Numbered from the stretch's first letter, positions 1-14,020 are shown. The stretch: 64,000 nucleotides of DNA from Paralichthys olivaceus (GCF_024713975.1 NC_091100.1:19043501-19107500); one strand, 5' to 3'. The notes: generated by a model not told the origin, from the sequence alone. Numbers and translations are program-made.

Positions 1-648
1 TATTTGTTTTAGCTAAGGTACCCTAAAAAATTGTAAATGAGAGTATACTTAGTTTTTAATTGTTTTTTTCTAAAAGGCTCATAATCGTAGTGCGGTTCAA
101 ACAGATACAGAGTATCAGACATTAAGTATAAATATACATATATATATATTTATTTGGTTTGAAGATTGATAACATGTCCTGAGTGAGGGTTGTGGTTTAA
201 AAGACAAGCACCTGATAAACAGCAATTTTTTAACAAATCTGAGGATCACTGTGTTTAGACAATTCATCTTCAATATTTGTTTACACATTGGACTTTATTT
301 TGCCATGAATTAAATCTAAACTGTCATTCTTGGTATTGTTTTGTTTCCCAGCAACATGTCTAACACACCTTGAAGCAACGACAGCAGGGAGCAGCTAACA
401 TGTGAGTTTAAAGCCATGTCCGTATGAAGGTAGAGCGATCTAATGGAAGGATTGAGTTCAGTCACTTCAGTGTTTACTGCTGTAAACACACTTTAGAGGG
501 AGAATCATAACATGAAGTATCTGCTGCACACTGACTCGAGTCGCAACGTGTTTCCATGCAGGTCACATGTGGACGCTTTGGGACTGGAACTGGTTTCCAC
601 GTGTTTACAGCAGCTCAGAGAACAACGGGAGACATGCCGGAGTCCTAC

Positions 649-739
649 CTCCTTTCTTCGGCCCTTTCTGTTTGCTCTGGTGAGGCTTCTTGGAGCCTCC
701 AGGCCGCTGAGCTTTAAACTTCTGTGATCCTTGAGCCAT
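649..739 (-). CDS. c19orf53: C19orf53 homologue (Leydig cell tumour 10 kDa protein family), first coding exon only
   Basis: On the minus strand, ATG at 739-737 opens a 30-codon frame beginning MAQGSQKFKAQRPGG and ending GPKKG, followed by a GTAGGA donor at 648. The human protein begins MAQGQRKFQAHKPAKSK and has GPRKGG at the same distance, so start, basic composition and exon end (phase 1, split Gly codon) all agree. The family is a small, very basic UPF0390 protein of poorly known function, probably nuclear or nucleolar. I could not find the second exon between 1 and 600, so the gene continues beyond the left edge. C19orf53 lies beside MRI1 in human, and mri1 is the next gene here, which supports the call. 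Only the name is secure; function is not. Confidence 0.85.
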
Positions 740-830
740 GTTTGCTAACCGGAAGTACACAAGGCGATTCTTCTTCTCCAGCTTCCCTCCGATGGGCAGG
801 CTTCATCCTCGCTTTTTGCATTACCGCCAT
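740..830 (-). promoter_or_regulatory. Putative c19orf53 promoter with ETS/GABP-type site
   Basis: Immediately upstream of the c19orf53 start codon the plus strand reads ACCGGAAGT at 748-756, a consensus ETS-family core about 10 bases from the ATG. ETS sites close to the start are common in TATA-less housekeeping promoters. No TATA box is seen. The transcription start is not visible. Confidence 0.4.
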
Positions 831-889
831 CTACTGCATGAAGCACGGATCTCCACCAAAGGGCCATCAGTCCCCTTGTGAAACCACAC

Positions 890-1115
890 TTAATTCACTA
901 GATCTGTTTTATTTTTTATAAATCGAGATCCATGATGATTATCATCCTGAGAAATTGATGAAATGTTGAATCTCACACTTTTAAAACAGTGTAAAAAAAA
1001 TCCTGGATCCACATCTAAATTTAATGGATCCTTATTTAGGTCATGCCGCACACCTCCACACAGTTTCATGGAAATTAGTTGAGTAGTTTTTGCATAATCC
1101 TGCTGACAAACAAAC
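890..1115 (-). repeat. Dispersed repeat family A copy (reverse orientation)
   Basis: Reverse-complement copy of a repeat found at least ten times in this window. Shared landmarks, read on the minus strand, are the run around GCAGGATTATGCAAAAACTA, the CCATGAAACT block, GATCCAGGATT and the GATCCATGAT-like centre. See the finding on family A. Confidence 0.7.
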
Positions 1116-1119
1116 AAAT

Positions 1120-4100
1120 GAGAACAGCTCTATAGCTGAGGCAATAACATGTTGGACAGAGACACAAACAAGTCTTTTCACTGTGGTTTTATTTTTTTTT
1201 AACTGTATTGATGTGAAAGAGAAATCTCTTGATTCATGACCGCACTTTACAGCATTATATTCATTTACATATATATAAAAAAAATCCAGTTTTGAACTAT
1301 TTCCACATGTTAAAAAATTAAACCCAAAACGAGTGATTATCAATAACAACAATAACATACTTGCACTTAAAGAGGCCATCTGAACTACACTCCTTCCATG
1401 GTAATCGCAGGCCATACTAACCATCTGATAATTCACAAGTACCTGCTCTGATCAAATCAAGGTGGAAAATACCTGGCGAGCAGCGTTACGTTTTGGCACC
1501 TGATTATTCGTCACGTGTTGGGCTTCTCAAGGGGACATTGGTGAAACATCTTTTTTAAACACAGTACAATAATGCTGCTTCTTCATAAGCATGGTGTAAA
1601 AACATGAGCAGAATGCAAACACAATTCAACTGCAACCCAATGTCACACACTCGCCTGAATGTAGGCTACTTTGGCAAAAACTAAAAGCAGAGCCACAAAT
1701 TATTTATCACTTTGGGTTCAAGACACAATCATGGATAATTTCAGTTCCGGGTTTGTTGCTTTTTTTTTTTCCTGCAATCTGTCAATCTGCTCTGCTGCTG
1801 CAGCCTGGCACGTTCAGTGCATATGTTCATGCGGTTCAGTGTTTGAGTCTGTGCAAGCAGACGGAGAGGTAGTGTGTATGGTTGAGGAGGCCTCCCCAGT
1901 GTTGTGTACTAATGGCCTAGTCACTAGGAGTCACAATGTCATGAAATAAAAAACAACAAAGCACAAGCCAAACAGTTAGAATCATGATGTACAGACAAAA
2001 ACAAAAATCTCATACTTCTTCAAAGTTTTAGAAAGAAATAAAATGCGGCTGGACTGACGTCCACAGAGTTGCTACATATGTCGGGAACGCTAGCTAACAT
2101 TGTCCCCCAAAATGTGTGACTTCTTAAAACTGTACAAAACAAAAGCAAGATAATTCAAATGCACAAGTGTCTTTTCTGCTTGTGTGTGACAAACCAGCAT
2201 CTTTGTGAGTTGAGGTTCAATGGGTGGAAAGAGGAGAAACAAAGACGGATGAGGATGAAGATGAGGGAAGGAGGAAGCTTATATTACAGCATTTTAAAGA
2301 TATGGATGATGAAACTGGATACTGCAATTGTCATCATGACATTAAGTTTGTTTTTAGGGGGTTTTCTCTGTAGAGAGATGGATTTGTGTATCTGCAACAT
2401 CTTTGAACAATTAAACAGAGTGATGAAGTTGACAAAGCTGGTGTGAGCTCAGTGAAGGGACGTTAGGAAGGTAGACCGGCCCAACCTGTGACACCAGTCT
2501 CATTAAACTGAGAAATCCAAACAATGGTCAGACAGTACATTAGTAGTAGACGTGTGCATTAGTATCCTGGACTTGAGTTTTATGTAGGTTCTGATCCTCC
2601 AGGCTATATTTACAGATATTAGCATAGTTTAGCTGAAATAAGAGGAACTATCAACAGTTAGATGTATTGCAGGTAATGTAAGCAACATGATTTGACAAGG
2701 AAGAAGAATGTGTAGTTGAGGACTGGTTTTCTGGATGTCCAACCTTCTACATGTTGTCACCAGTGATGGGTAACAATTTAATGATTATATTGTAACTTCA
2801 TTTGATGACGTACTGGCACAGTACTGCGGCATGTGCTGCAATTTTCTGTCCCAAAATAACACGAGGCCAACACAGACCAGACAGGCACTCTGTTTTTTGT
2901 GTCCGAACCTGAGCGCAATGTTTTCCCCAATTACAGGCATGATCAGCGTTAAAATACATCTAATAGCCCAACCAACGTGATTGAAACCGACCTGAACCCA
3001 GATTTTTTTGACTTAACCTGAGCCGACTCATTGGGCATCGTAGATAATGATCAGAAACAATGATTCTCTTCAAATCAACTCATTACAAGGATACTAGTGT
3101 ATGTAAATCCACTAACTGAGAATTGTCCAGATTTCTCTGACTATGATGAGATGATGGCGCGATACAAGTCAGGGTAGGATTAGGAAGGACTGAGGGTCTG
3201 CAGTCTCTCCTGCTCGCTTCAGTGAGCTGTACTGGTGCTGCACCTGTAAGGCAGTGAGCAGTGCGGGCCCTGTGACATTCAGTACAGCCAGTAGGTGTGT
3301 CCCGTAAAGAGATTGACATTTACGGGACTTTGGCCATAACTGCAGGAACTCAGCACACACCTTTCACAAACACACACAAAAAACGTGTGTATGACACGAG
3401 AACCTGAACACAGTCAGTCTGCGTCTTAAAGTTCATAACAGTCTACTGTTTATGGGTAAATACAAAGTCAGTGTCAGGTTTTTAGACTGGATGCTGCAAC
3501 TGTAAAGTGTCAATGCTGGCACATGATGAGGGTAGGGCTGCAATTATTACTGACTTTCTGTGTTAAAGTTTGAATTTTGTTTTATTCATTAAGTGATCAT
3601 CTAGTGTATCTAATTCCCCAGAGGTCGTAGTGACATTCAAAAATTTGGTTATTTGTCCCTGCAATAGTTTGGTCCCAACAATTATTTTCCATTTACAGTG
3701 ATAGAACAGTCAGAAATATTCACAATTCTGGATTTTGAACCAGTGATCAGTCATTTTCTAAAAAAGACTAGCTTATATGATTTATATATTACGATTTTAA
3801 ACTGTTTATTTTTCTGTTTCAACACTACAAAAATCTGATAAACCTCAACATTATGAGGCTTCGCTCCCTTTTATTCTTGTTTTTAATCCTGATCTGCCAT
3901 TGGGAAGATCAAGATGTGAAAGTCACGGCTGACAGGAATACAAATGCAGAGAACCCCAACGCCCCGGCCACACTGGGTGCATGTGACAGCCGCTTCTCGT
4001 GAGTCTGATGTTCACACAGGGAACACGTCTGCTGCAGAGCTGCTATGTGAGGTTTTTGGTATGATCACTGTATTTCCTTTAATAAAGTAGCCTAAGTACT

Positions 4101-6656
4101 CATCTATAAGCCGGGACACCTCTGTATGAAGCCGTGCATCTTCCTCTCCTACAATAACGAATGGACTCAGTCAACACAGACACTACAGTGCTTTTACTTT
4201 GAAAAAGGCAAAGGAAGTGTTGCAAATATTTACGTTGTGACATTCCTCAGACATTGATACTGTGGTGAAAGATAATTTTCACTGTTATTTTATATTTGGC
4301 TGTGGGACACTCGGTGCACGGCAAAAATAGGTGAGACCCCGACTCTCTAAAAGAGCAGCGTGGCTCACACGGCAGTGTGGACGCTTTAACCTGATAACTT
4401 TGGCGGCGAAATGAAAAGCAAGATGTTTTACGACGCACACGCATCCAGTGTGGCCCGGCCGTTAGTGTCTTCAGCTGCCCATGGCACCTGACCTCATCGA
4501 GGAGTCTTGTGGGCTGAAACGCAATCTGGAGTTAAAGAGCATTCCAGTTATGGGGAGGAATGAATGCAAATAGTTTAAATACATTCTGAACTGAGCACAA
4601 AGGCAAGAAGTGAGTGAGTGTCTGAAGTCTGCTGATCACAGCCCCTGACTGAAGCCAGTTCATCTGCGTTGAATAGTACATTCTGATTGTTGACGGATTC
4701 ACGCCTAGTTTTCTGATGTGGTCACAGAGATTTCTGCGGACAGCAGTTTGGAAAACACCCCACGAATCTTTGAGGAATAGTTCACCCCAGAATAAAGATA
4801 CAAGGTTGTTCCTCATGTTTCTGATGTTTGAGCGAATTCACAACTGTTCGGCCTTAAATTTCCCTTTTAAACATCTGACTAACTGATCTTTTAAAATATC
4901 TCTTTGGAAAGACGAAGTAAGAACATCTGTATCTATATGACACTTTCATAAACTCTCCTCTTGATATATGTCAACGCTGAGGGTCTTTACACCAGCATTA
5001 AAATATATTTTAACCTTTTATCACCTTATTAAGTTGGTAGACATGTAAGCCAACTATCGTTGCTGACGTAGGCTGTGGACACAGACAGCATAAACATTTG
5101 AGAAGTATTGATTATGTCCAAATGAAAACTGTGATTCCAAAATTTAGTGTCCAACGCCTGAGAGATAAACCTTGTTCCTTTAATTAATATCTACGACCAC
5201 TATAATAAATACTGAACTTCAACAGTGATATTTCAGGCTTCAAAACCAAAACAATGAGCTGAAAGAAGCTAAAAACAAAAGAGCTGAGGTAACTCCATAG
5301 TCTGGTGAAGGTTTTCTGTGGGTCAATCACTGAGTTTCACCACTGAAACAGATTATTGCAGCTACAAGTAGCTCTAGTCACAGGAAATTGAGATAATATC
5401 ATTTAATTGTTCACACTCTCGAGCTGTTAAACATGTACAAGCCATATTTCTATCTTGTGGTTAAACAAAGATTGGTTAAAAGCACAGAACCAATCTTTAC
5501 TCTCAGGGTGAACTACTCCTTTAATAGTGATGAACAAATACATCAGCATTAAAGACATCAGCCTCGGTGATTGCAAATATGAAACTAATTCCTTTTGTAA
5601 AGAGTTTTCAATGTTACAGAGCATCCTGTGGTATAGTGAGTATCAATATGGTGCAGTCATATGTATGGTTATATAAGTACATTATGATAATACACATGTA
5701 GTATGACATGGTGGAAGTGAGAATAACACGATAGAAATAATGAGTGAGGTATAAATACAGCCATGTCTTTTCATAGGCTTCAGCTGACTAACGAGGACCG
5801 ATTGAAAAATTCTCATTTTGTTTTTGCCGAACAGGTTAAAAAGTGTGAGTGACACAGGATTTTTATTTTCACTTAGAATTTGTGGCTACGAAAATCTACT
5901 ATAAATTTGGATTATTCCTCTAGAAAAGGTTTTCAACACAGAACAAAAGAAATTAAATGTTAATATAACATTTTTGATGTCAAATTTAATTTTCAAATAA
6001 CCACATATTTGGTTAAAATAGTACCTTTTTCTAGCAGGGGTTATTTTTCTACATATGTACACATTACCAGCAAGGACATGTATATTTACAAATGGTAGCA
6101 GCGTTTTAGAAACCACGGCTAATCAAAGTCACTACTTTGAAAGAAATCTGTCATGCTTTAGCCTTTGTGGAAGTGTTTTTGTTTATATTTGAAGAACCCC
6201 TGAACAATTACCTCAGTGATGATTTATGAAAACAGCCAAATAGAATTTCAGGAAGAGAGTCCAGCTAAGCGCTTTTAGTTTTCGCAGAGCTATTTAGAAG
6301 GACAAAAGAGGCGGCATGAGAGAATGAAAAATGAAGAAGAAGAGTGGAAAACTTGGGAAGAAGGTGTGATGAAGAGACCACAAAAAGACAGATATAGAAG
6401 AGAGGGGAGACTGCATGTGTCTGCTCGACTCCCTGCTGTGAATTTGTGATTGAGTAAGAGACTGAACAAGGTTTTGTCATCTGTGTGCACCACTGACTTG
6501 TAACAGTGACTGTGCATTTATCAAAATGAAATTAAACGGCAACAATTGGTGTGTGTGTTTGTGTGTGTGTGTGTGCATGTGTGTTCTGTGGTGAGTTGAG
6601 TGTCTGACGTTAAGGTGCAGTGGTGCACACGGACCAGCAGGAGGGGCTGAGGGGCT
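1120..6656. other. Intergenic DNA between c19orf53 and mri1, no gene seen
   Basis: About 5.5 kb without any frame that shows conservation, splice structure or codon bias. It is AT-rich and contains homopolymer runs, a stretch starting CAGTGATGGGTAAC near 2763 that resembles the end of hAT-type elements, and a short (TG)n tract at 6549-6582. The right end (about 6540-6656) must hold the 3' UTR of mri1. Confidence 0.6.
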
Positions 6657-9600
6657 CTAGAGGGCAGTGAGGCGACCGGTGAGGGCTGCCTGGAGCTCAG
6701 AGGGGAGGAAGACTCCCAGCTCTGTGATGATGCCTCCTGTGATGAGCTGGTGAGGGGTCACGTCGAACGCCGGGTTCCACACCTCAATACCTGCGGCAAA
6801 GAGTCGGGGATAAGTGAGACTGTTGAGCATTTAAAGAAGAAAGCTGTGGTCCTCTGGCTCCAGAACGTTTTGTGCCTGCACACACCCAGATGGCACCAGA
6901 GATGGTTGGCTTCACTTTTAGGGAGCAGTCATGTCATCCATCTTTATTTACAGACTATAATTTAAACTGTTTAGCGAACTATTTTAACATTATGATGATA
7001 AAGTTTGTCATGTATGTTTTTATGTAACCCCTCAGCTTTGTCTTGCGAGCTTGTAAGGAAGTTCCTGACCGTGAGGTTGGAAACAACTGCCCAAGTCCAT
7101 TGTCGAGTACTTTCTGACTTCACTGACTACACTCAGCTACAGCTTAAGACATAAATCTTTAAAAACAGGTTGCAAACATCGTAGTTCAATATACAAAAAA
7201 CTTGCTTATTTCCCAAAAGTGTAGGGATCATTAGCCAGCAAATATTACTCAACCAGATGTGTGCCATTTAGAGCTGCAGATGAATATACATTTGCTGCTT
7301 TAGTGAGTGTTTACAGCAGCAGGATGATGTTCATCATAATAAAAGGCGTGCGCCATCAAGTACAATAATGTCTATGGAGCAGATGTCAAAGATCAGGCTT
7401 CTGCTACATAAGCATTTTTCTTGTTATTACAAACAGGCTGTTGCTGGTTTTGTTATTTTGCTTGGCAAAGAATAGCAGCCCTATGCGGCACTTTAAGGGC
7501 ATCAAGGGGCCGAATGGCTAAGATGAATACTACACAACCTCCACATCCATGGTTAGATTCCCCATAGACGACTATTAAACAAAGGCAAAATTACAAAATG
7601 TAGTCTTATTTAAATGCCAGTAACAGGAAGGACCAGAGAAAAGTGAGAGGAAAGTTAAAGAGAGGGAAATGTAAAGTGCAAGCACATGTCCTCCTCTCCA
7701 GAGGCATGTGTGCTCATTAAATGAATGTGCTTTAATTACTGTGACGACACCTCTCACCTCAATATACTCATTGAACAAAGACTCAATTGAGCTCTCACAA
7801 ACTCACAAACAACCGGATGTCCACTCTTACAAACCCAGATTTTCACTGGTTTTAATGCGTTGTGGCATCTGATTCTGCATCTCTCTCTCCCCTCATTTCC
7901 ATTTCCTTTCTCTACCGTCACCAATAAAAGTCATAAAATACCCCTCCCCAAAAAACCCCTACAAAATAAACGAGACCTCAAGAACAATTTTTCCAGCACA
8001 GAGCATTTTGTGAAATCAGAGCCTCGCACTTTACCAACCACAAAACGTCTCTGCAAAGGTAATGTGATTCCACTAAGTGCCATCCAATCCTCATGTAACA
8101 TTTGGAGCCCTTACACCGTGTTCGACTCGTGCACCTAATCTGCATGTGACGTCAATTAGTCTGAGGGTGGACACAAGAAATAGGCCACGCTCATTTATCT
8201 CTCCAACCCCGATGTTTACTCCTCGCTGCTGATCCTCTACTCACGTATCTGTGTATGTTTTTGTTTTCTCTTTCCTTCCCCAGAATAAAAAAAACAACCA
8301 ATAACATTCCACATTTCTTACCCTTGGCGGCGATGGGCACCCCGTTTATACTGGTGAGCTCCTCAGGGGGCCGCACTTCGATGATGATGTCCCTGCCACT
8401 CTCCAGGCTCAGGTCACACGACGTGCTGGGCGCTGCAACATAGAAGGGGATCCCATGGTGCTTTGCGGCGATAGCCAGCTGGTACGTGCCCACCTTGTTG
8501 GCCGTGTCACCATTGGCAACCACCCTGTCTGCTCCAACCACCACAGCTGAAGAGAGAGAGAACACAACAATAAATGTTAGAGGAAGAGGAAGAATAAAAT
8601 AATTGAAAGTAGAAAACTTGAGGATGAAAACTGACCTGTGATGTCCATTTCTCTCATGGTGAGCGCTGCCATGCTGTCTGTTATGAGAGTAGCGGGGATT
8701 CCCTCTGCTACTGCCTCATATGCCGTCAGCCTGGATCCCTGGTTGTACGGTCTCGTCTCTGTGCAGTACACGCGCTTCAGCCTCCCTAGTGCATGGAGGC
8801 TTCGCACCACGCCTACACACAAACACCGCCACAGTTACAGCGCCAGAAACATTACAACAATCATCCCTCTTTTCTCATTCACACGCACGGCTCCAGTCTC
8901 ACCCAGTGCGGTCCCGTATCCAGCCGTGGCCAGCGAGCCCGTGTTGCAGTGTGTGAGGATGGTCACAGAGTCTCTCGGGACGCCGGACAGGATGTGCTGG
9001 GCGCCATAGTTACCAATCTTTTTGTTGTCATTGACGTCACGCTCCAGCATGTCTTCGATCCAGGCAATTACACTGTTGGAGGGGGGCCACAAGAGGTGGA
9101 AAATGAGAAGAGGCTCCCGTCTGCCACTGTGGACATGTCCATCAAGTGTACAGTTACAATACGGCTGTATGTTTCTAATTGTCCTGACATCCATTCATCC
9201 AACAGGCCTTCTCCCTCCCCCCTCTTCATACCTCATCCCTGTTTTTAATATGTGTTAATAGTATGTGGCTTAATGTAACAAGGTGAGTGACCACACCAAT
9301 CATTGCTGCCCTTCAATTGTTACCTGTGAGTATCAGAACTGATTTTAAGTTTTACCCTTTGTTTTTAAAGCCTTGAACAATCAGGCTCCAGCCTATATCT
9401 GTGATCCTATGAGCCTGATCTCTGCCTGATGTTTCTGATGTTTGAGTGGATTCACAACTCTGAGAGATCCTTCAGCAGGGTCTATACCAACTGTTCCAAA
9501 ATAACGACTCTCTGGCTTTTATTGATCGGGCCCCTCAGCTGTGGAACTCCCTGTCTGGAGGTCTCAAGAAGACACTCAGTATCTTCTTTTTAATAATTTC

Positions 9601-12600
9601 CTGACACTCACTTTTATTGTATGGCATGTTCACATCTATTAGTATGGTTAAACCTGTAGTACCTTAAGTTTTCAATTTTATTACTTGCATTGTCGGTTTT
9701 ACTGTAAGGCCCTTTGTAACTTTACTTTGAAAGGTCAATTTTTAAAGTTAATATTATGCTGCTTTCAGACATGCACTGGACTCTGCAGTTGCAATGTATT
9801 TTCTCCCGAGGAGGCATGTGTGAACAAAAATATAATGTATAATGTACGTAGAAATCCAGGAGAATTCCACGTGAGAACACAGCTGGTGTCCCCCCCGCTG
9901 GATTCACCGCAGGCGAGTGTGGGGGGGTTGATGACACTTCTAACATGCGACAGGCACAAAAATTAAAAAACAAGAAAACCAATATCTCGCAGTGAAAAAG
10001 AGGTGTCATACACAAAGATGTCGAGAGAGTTTGTGGTGATAAAAGCTGACGACAGTGTCGGTTTGCTGTAAACATGAGTTAATATGTCACTTCCTGAATC
10101 TGTCTGCTGCACCCAGCTGCTCCACCTCTCGCCTGAATAATGCGGAGGATTTGATGCTGTTGTGAACGAGTCTGTGCAGAGAACCCCTCACTGTGCTGTG
10201 CATGTGTGAAAGGAAAACTCTGGAGCCAATTCTCTGGATTTTACCCGGAGGTCATTTCTGAAAATGTGTTTTTAATTTATTTATCTACACTGTGGTGTCC
10301 TGGCATATTCTAATTAGTCCTGCCACAGTTTCATAATTAATCAAAAACTTTTTACCCTTAACATAAGAGATATGTAACTTTACTGTGCAGTGCTATTGGT
10401 CGTGCTTGCCTGCATGCTCCCACTATCCACCATAAAGTTTTTACTGTCCACGCAAACACTCATAGTTTCAGCTGCAGTTGTGCGCATTACTGAAAGTGGC
10501 ATGCAATGCAGGTCTCTCTCTCTCTCTCTCACTGGAGAACTGGTCTCTTGCTCTTTAGTCTGTGTACCTCACACTCAGAATCTGTTGTGCGTGAAAGTGA
10601 CGTTGGTGCATGAGCACCCCAGATAATGCTTTAGATTGAATGAATTCTGTGGGAAACTTTAATCATAGGTTTCCTCCATTCCTACCTTACGGAGTCAATC
10701 ACCCGTCGACAGTGTTGATTTGTCTACACACCAAGTTTCAAGGACCAAAAATCATCTGCATGTCCGACCGGGGTCACTTGTTCCACTGCTTCACTTTCTT
10801 TCTTCAGCCAAAAACGATGCTGAGTTACAGCAGCCAGTGCTTAGATGCTTCTCTAATACAACAGCCTGTGGTATATTTACAGCTTTAGAACAAAATGTCA
10901 GCAGCTCAGATGAGTTTATGTGACCCGTCCGCTCTGCTGCACTGCGATTTTAAAATACACAGATTCATCACCAAGGGCGTTCCTCGTGGCTTCAGTTACT
11001 AAAGATCAGGATCGGTTCAATGCATCTTTTCGTGAAACTGATTCTGATCTCTTGACTCGATGGATCCGCTGATATCGGTTCCAACACTGACACCGGCACT
11101 TTCTTTCCTCCCCTCTCTCTGCGTAGAACTGATATGAATCATTGTGAGGGTAACATGGAGGCCAGGTGTGCTGTGGCATGGACCTACTGTGTCTAAATGG
11201 CTGTAACTGATATCAGAGGCACTGACTCTTATAATGATATCGACAAAGAAACTTATTTTATATCGATCAGTGACATCTGATCTGTGCAGGCAGCATCTGA
11301 GCAAATACTGACATGTCTCGTCAGATGAGGGCTTCTCTACACAAACCTTAGTTTACACTCCTAAAACAGCAACTGGTTTCTGCACCACCATCTCACCCAC
11401 TACTTCTTTCCTGTTTGTGCAGCCCTATACTACAGACCTGTTGAGATAATTAAAGCTATAAAAAAAACAAAAGTATATAATATAAAATGATATAACAGTA
11501 CTCAGGGTGTCTGTCACACAGATAACGTGATGATATGTATGTGTAGGCTTCCCAATTTTTGGTTATCTGTTAACTTTCACAACTTTTTCACAAAGACACC
11601 AGAGGCTGTGTTACAGCTGCAGCTCGTGTCATCAAATTCACAGGGGGAAATCTTAAGTTAAGATTATTTCAATTCACAGATCCAGTTTTACTGGTTACAC
11701 ATCCAGCAGCTGATTGTTTGCAGATGTAAATGTCGGATTTTAACGTGCCCCGTGGCGTTTTCTTGAAAACAAGTTACATTCACTGTTTCTTGGACCGCCA
11801 ACAAATATTTTTTGATTTACATCTGCCTCTACCTTTGATCTGTGTTTGTTTGTTAGTATAATTAAGCAGAAACTACTACTTGACCGGTTACTATGAAACT
11901 TTGTGGAAGGATGTGGTATGGGAGCCCACCAACGTGTTTTTCCATTTTTAACATCGAGAGATTTTTGATGTTTTCACCAATTTCCAAGGGAATAATTAAT
12001 AACATGACATTCGGCTGATGTTTTTTATCCAAAGCGACTTACAATAAGTGCATTCAACCATGAGGGTACAAACCCAGAACAGCAAGAATCAAGTAAGTAC
12101 AAGTGGCTTCATTCATGGATCTAATCAGGCACATTAAGGGAACTGATATCTATGAATGCGAATAATTTGAGGCAGCTTAGTTGAACTAAGGCAGAGGTTG
12201 CGCTCTTTGTGTGCAATTTTATTGTTTCCAATGTAAACGCAGTTCCTCCATTATTATCCATTGTTTACATCTTTGTGTAACAGTCTTCTTTTCTTAGCTA
12301 TTTGGTGCAAACCACCACCAGTAGATCACTGAAATAGAGTGAAACTATTGACAAGAGTGTGTATTACATCAATCAGGAGCGTGTATGTCCTTTGTCTTCA
12401 GTCAAAACATTGCTCCATAGCATCACCGATGATCAATAACTCAGTGCACATTTTAATCAACTAATAAAAATAATAAATCATATGCCTAAACTGAATAAGT
12501 AAATCACATATCAAGAAAAAGGGCTTTTGGTCAGACTTGACCAGTACGATGGAGACAAGTGGAAAAATAGAGAGGCTGACCAAAGGAGTAGTCTGTGCTC

Positions 12601-14020
12601 AAGAGGAAGAAATTTCCATTACGCCGAGAGGACCATATGTTTGTGGTAATTTAGTTTAAGACAACAAGTTTAAGGATATGCACCATGCATCATCGATCTA
12701 ATCAATATAAACAGTGAACGTTCAGTCACCCTGGCTGATCATCCAGCGGATGTTCTCATGTCCCTCTGACCAGCTCACCTTTCTCTGAGCTGCTCCGAGT
12801 TCTTCTCCATGCTCTCGTTCTCAGCAAACTCCATCAGCTCGCGGGCGGCGCGGCCCATGTTGACAGCGGTGGGTCTGGCTGAGGTCAGGTGACACAGAGA
12901 CTCCCTGATGAAGGTCACAGGGTCATCGCCACCAGCACCTGCACGCAGCTCCACGGCCAGGCTGAGGCAGCCGACGATGGCGATGGCCGGGGCGCCACGC
13001 ACCTGGAGGAAGAGGAGGAGTAATTGGTTAGTTATGCTGACATGGTGGTCATCCTCTTTATGTGCTGACTTCCAGCAGCTTTCTGTTTCCACAAAGATGA
13101 ACAACATATTTATTCAGAGTTTAAGTGGGCAATCATGGAGACAAAAGTTGTCAGGATGGTCTGGACTCATGACATCATCTCTAGCATTAGACTCCATCAT
13201 CATCATGACATCACCCCCCTGCTTATGGTACATTCCTTCACTCTGACACACACACACACAGGATCAAACACTTAGCAGCTGCATGTGTGTGTCTCGCTGG
13301 ATTGGCAGAGGAGTGCAGTGCCTGCACAGCTTCAATAAATGAATACCTGCATCTGAAAAATGTTGCCCGCTTTTACGCAACTTGAACAACCTGCAACTGT
13401 GTGTGAGCACCTCAGGGTGTCGGGCCTCAGCTGTGCAGAGAAACAGGGGGTGGAGGTGTCACTGAGTGCAGCACAAGAACCAGGCGAACAAAAAACCGGA
13501 GCAAAGGTCATTAATAATTCATCAATAATCTCTCCCAAAGAAAGAGCAGGGTGGGGGGGGGGGGGGTGTTTCATGGGCTGGTGCTGGGTGCAGATACCTA
13601 CTTAGTCTCTCGCTTGCACATGATAATATGAAAACTATAAATAAAGGATTCGGTGTGGGGGGGGGGGTGGGGGGTAATCGGGGGTGTGTGGAGCTGCTGG
13701 TGCATCCAGAACTAAGACAGAGGCCGACGGCGCCGAGCGCACCGAGCACATGCGTGCAGCTGCGGGAGCACAAAAGAACCGACGACGAGAAAACCTTTAG
13801 ATACAGTCTATGGGGGAAACATGCACATGCAGCTCCGGCCCAGGAGAAGGGTGGGCTGGAGGAGACAGAGGGGGAAGGGGCTCCCTACCTTCATGGACTT
13901 GATGGCCTCGTACGCGTCCTGCACCGTGCGGACCTCATCGTACGCGGTCTGGTGCGGCAGCAGCAGCTGGTTGAGGATCTGCAGAGAACCGGCCCGGTAG
14001 CGGATCGCTTCCAGCGTCAT
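6657..14020 (-). CDS. mri1: Methylthioribose-1-phosphate isomerase
   Basis: Six coding exons: 14020-13889, 13002-12779, 9072-8903, 8812-8636, 8546-8322 and 6790-6657 (stop TAG), 353 residues in all, close to the human length (369). The enzyme isomerises 5-methylthioribose-1-phosphate to methylthioribulose-1-phosphate in the cytosolic methionine salvage pathway and belongs to the eIF2B-alpha/beta/delta-like family. Visible signatures: N-terminal [39 protein letters not shown], the [17 protein letters not shown] loop holding the catalytic Cys, [12 protein letters not shown], and [20 protein letters not shown] with the catalytic Asp, ending in [18 protein letters not shown]. All splice phases fit. 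Human MRI1 likewise sits between C19orf53 and CC2D1A. Intron 2 (about 3.7 kb) is filled with transposon remnants. Nothing suggests inactivation. Confidence 0.97.
9280..9665 (+). mobile_element. LINE 3'-end remnant (reverse transcriptase C-terminus) in mri1 intron 2
   Basis: Plus-strand translation gives the pattern common to the last part of fish LINE ORF2 proteins: [10 protein letters not shown], then [16 protein letters not shown], then after a gap LWNSLSGGL-like residues. Frames are broken, so this is a dead fragment lying antisense in the mri1 intron. The exact LINE clade cannot be assigned by eye. Confidence 0.6.
9768..10290. repeat. Dispersed repeat family B copy (MITE-like)
   Basis: Contains GTTGATGA, the AACATG..GACAGGCACAAAAATTAAAA region and AAAGATGTCGAGAG, all of which recur in recognisable form at 49890-50260; the AAACTCTGGAG end resembles parts of 21780-22120 and 24460-24690. 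Non-coding; boundaries are approximate. Confidence 0.5.
11855..11998 (+). repeat. Dispersed repeat family A, partial copy
   Basis: Shares the order CAGAAACTACT, ACCGGTTACTATGAAACTT, GGAAGGATGTGGTATGGG and CAAGGGAATAATT with the other copies of family A. It lies in mri1 intron 2. Confidence 0.65.
13553..13690 (+). repeat. Clustered G-runs in mri1 intron 1 (quadruplex-prone)
   Basis: An unbroken run of 14 G at 13553-13566, a further run of 11 G at 13657-13667 followed by six more after one T, and GGGGG at 13680. They lie on the strand opposite to mri1 transcription, 330-470 bases after the start codon. Confidence 0.8.

Noticed and set aside
1041-1436. 131-codon minus-strand frame
   Set aside because: It overlaps repeat family A, has mixed composition and no homologue that I recognise.
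9722-10075. 117-codon minus-strand frame in mri1 intron 2
   Set aside because: It lies in repeat family B with no conserved residues or splice sites, and is not part of mri1, whose exon chain is complete without it.
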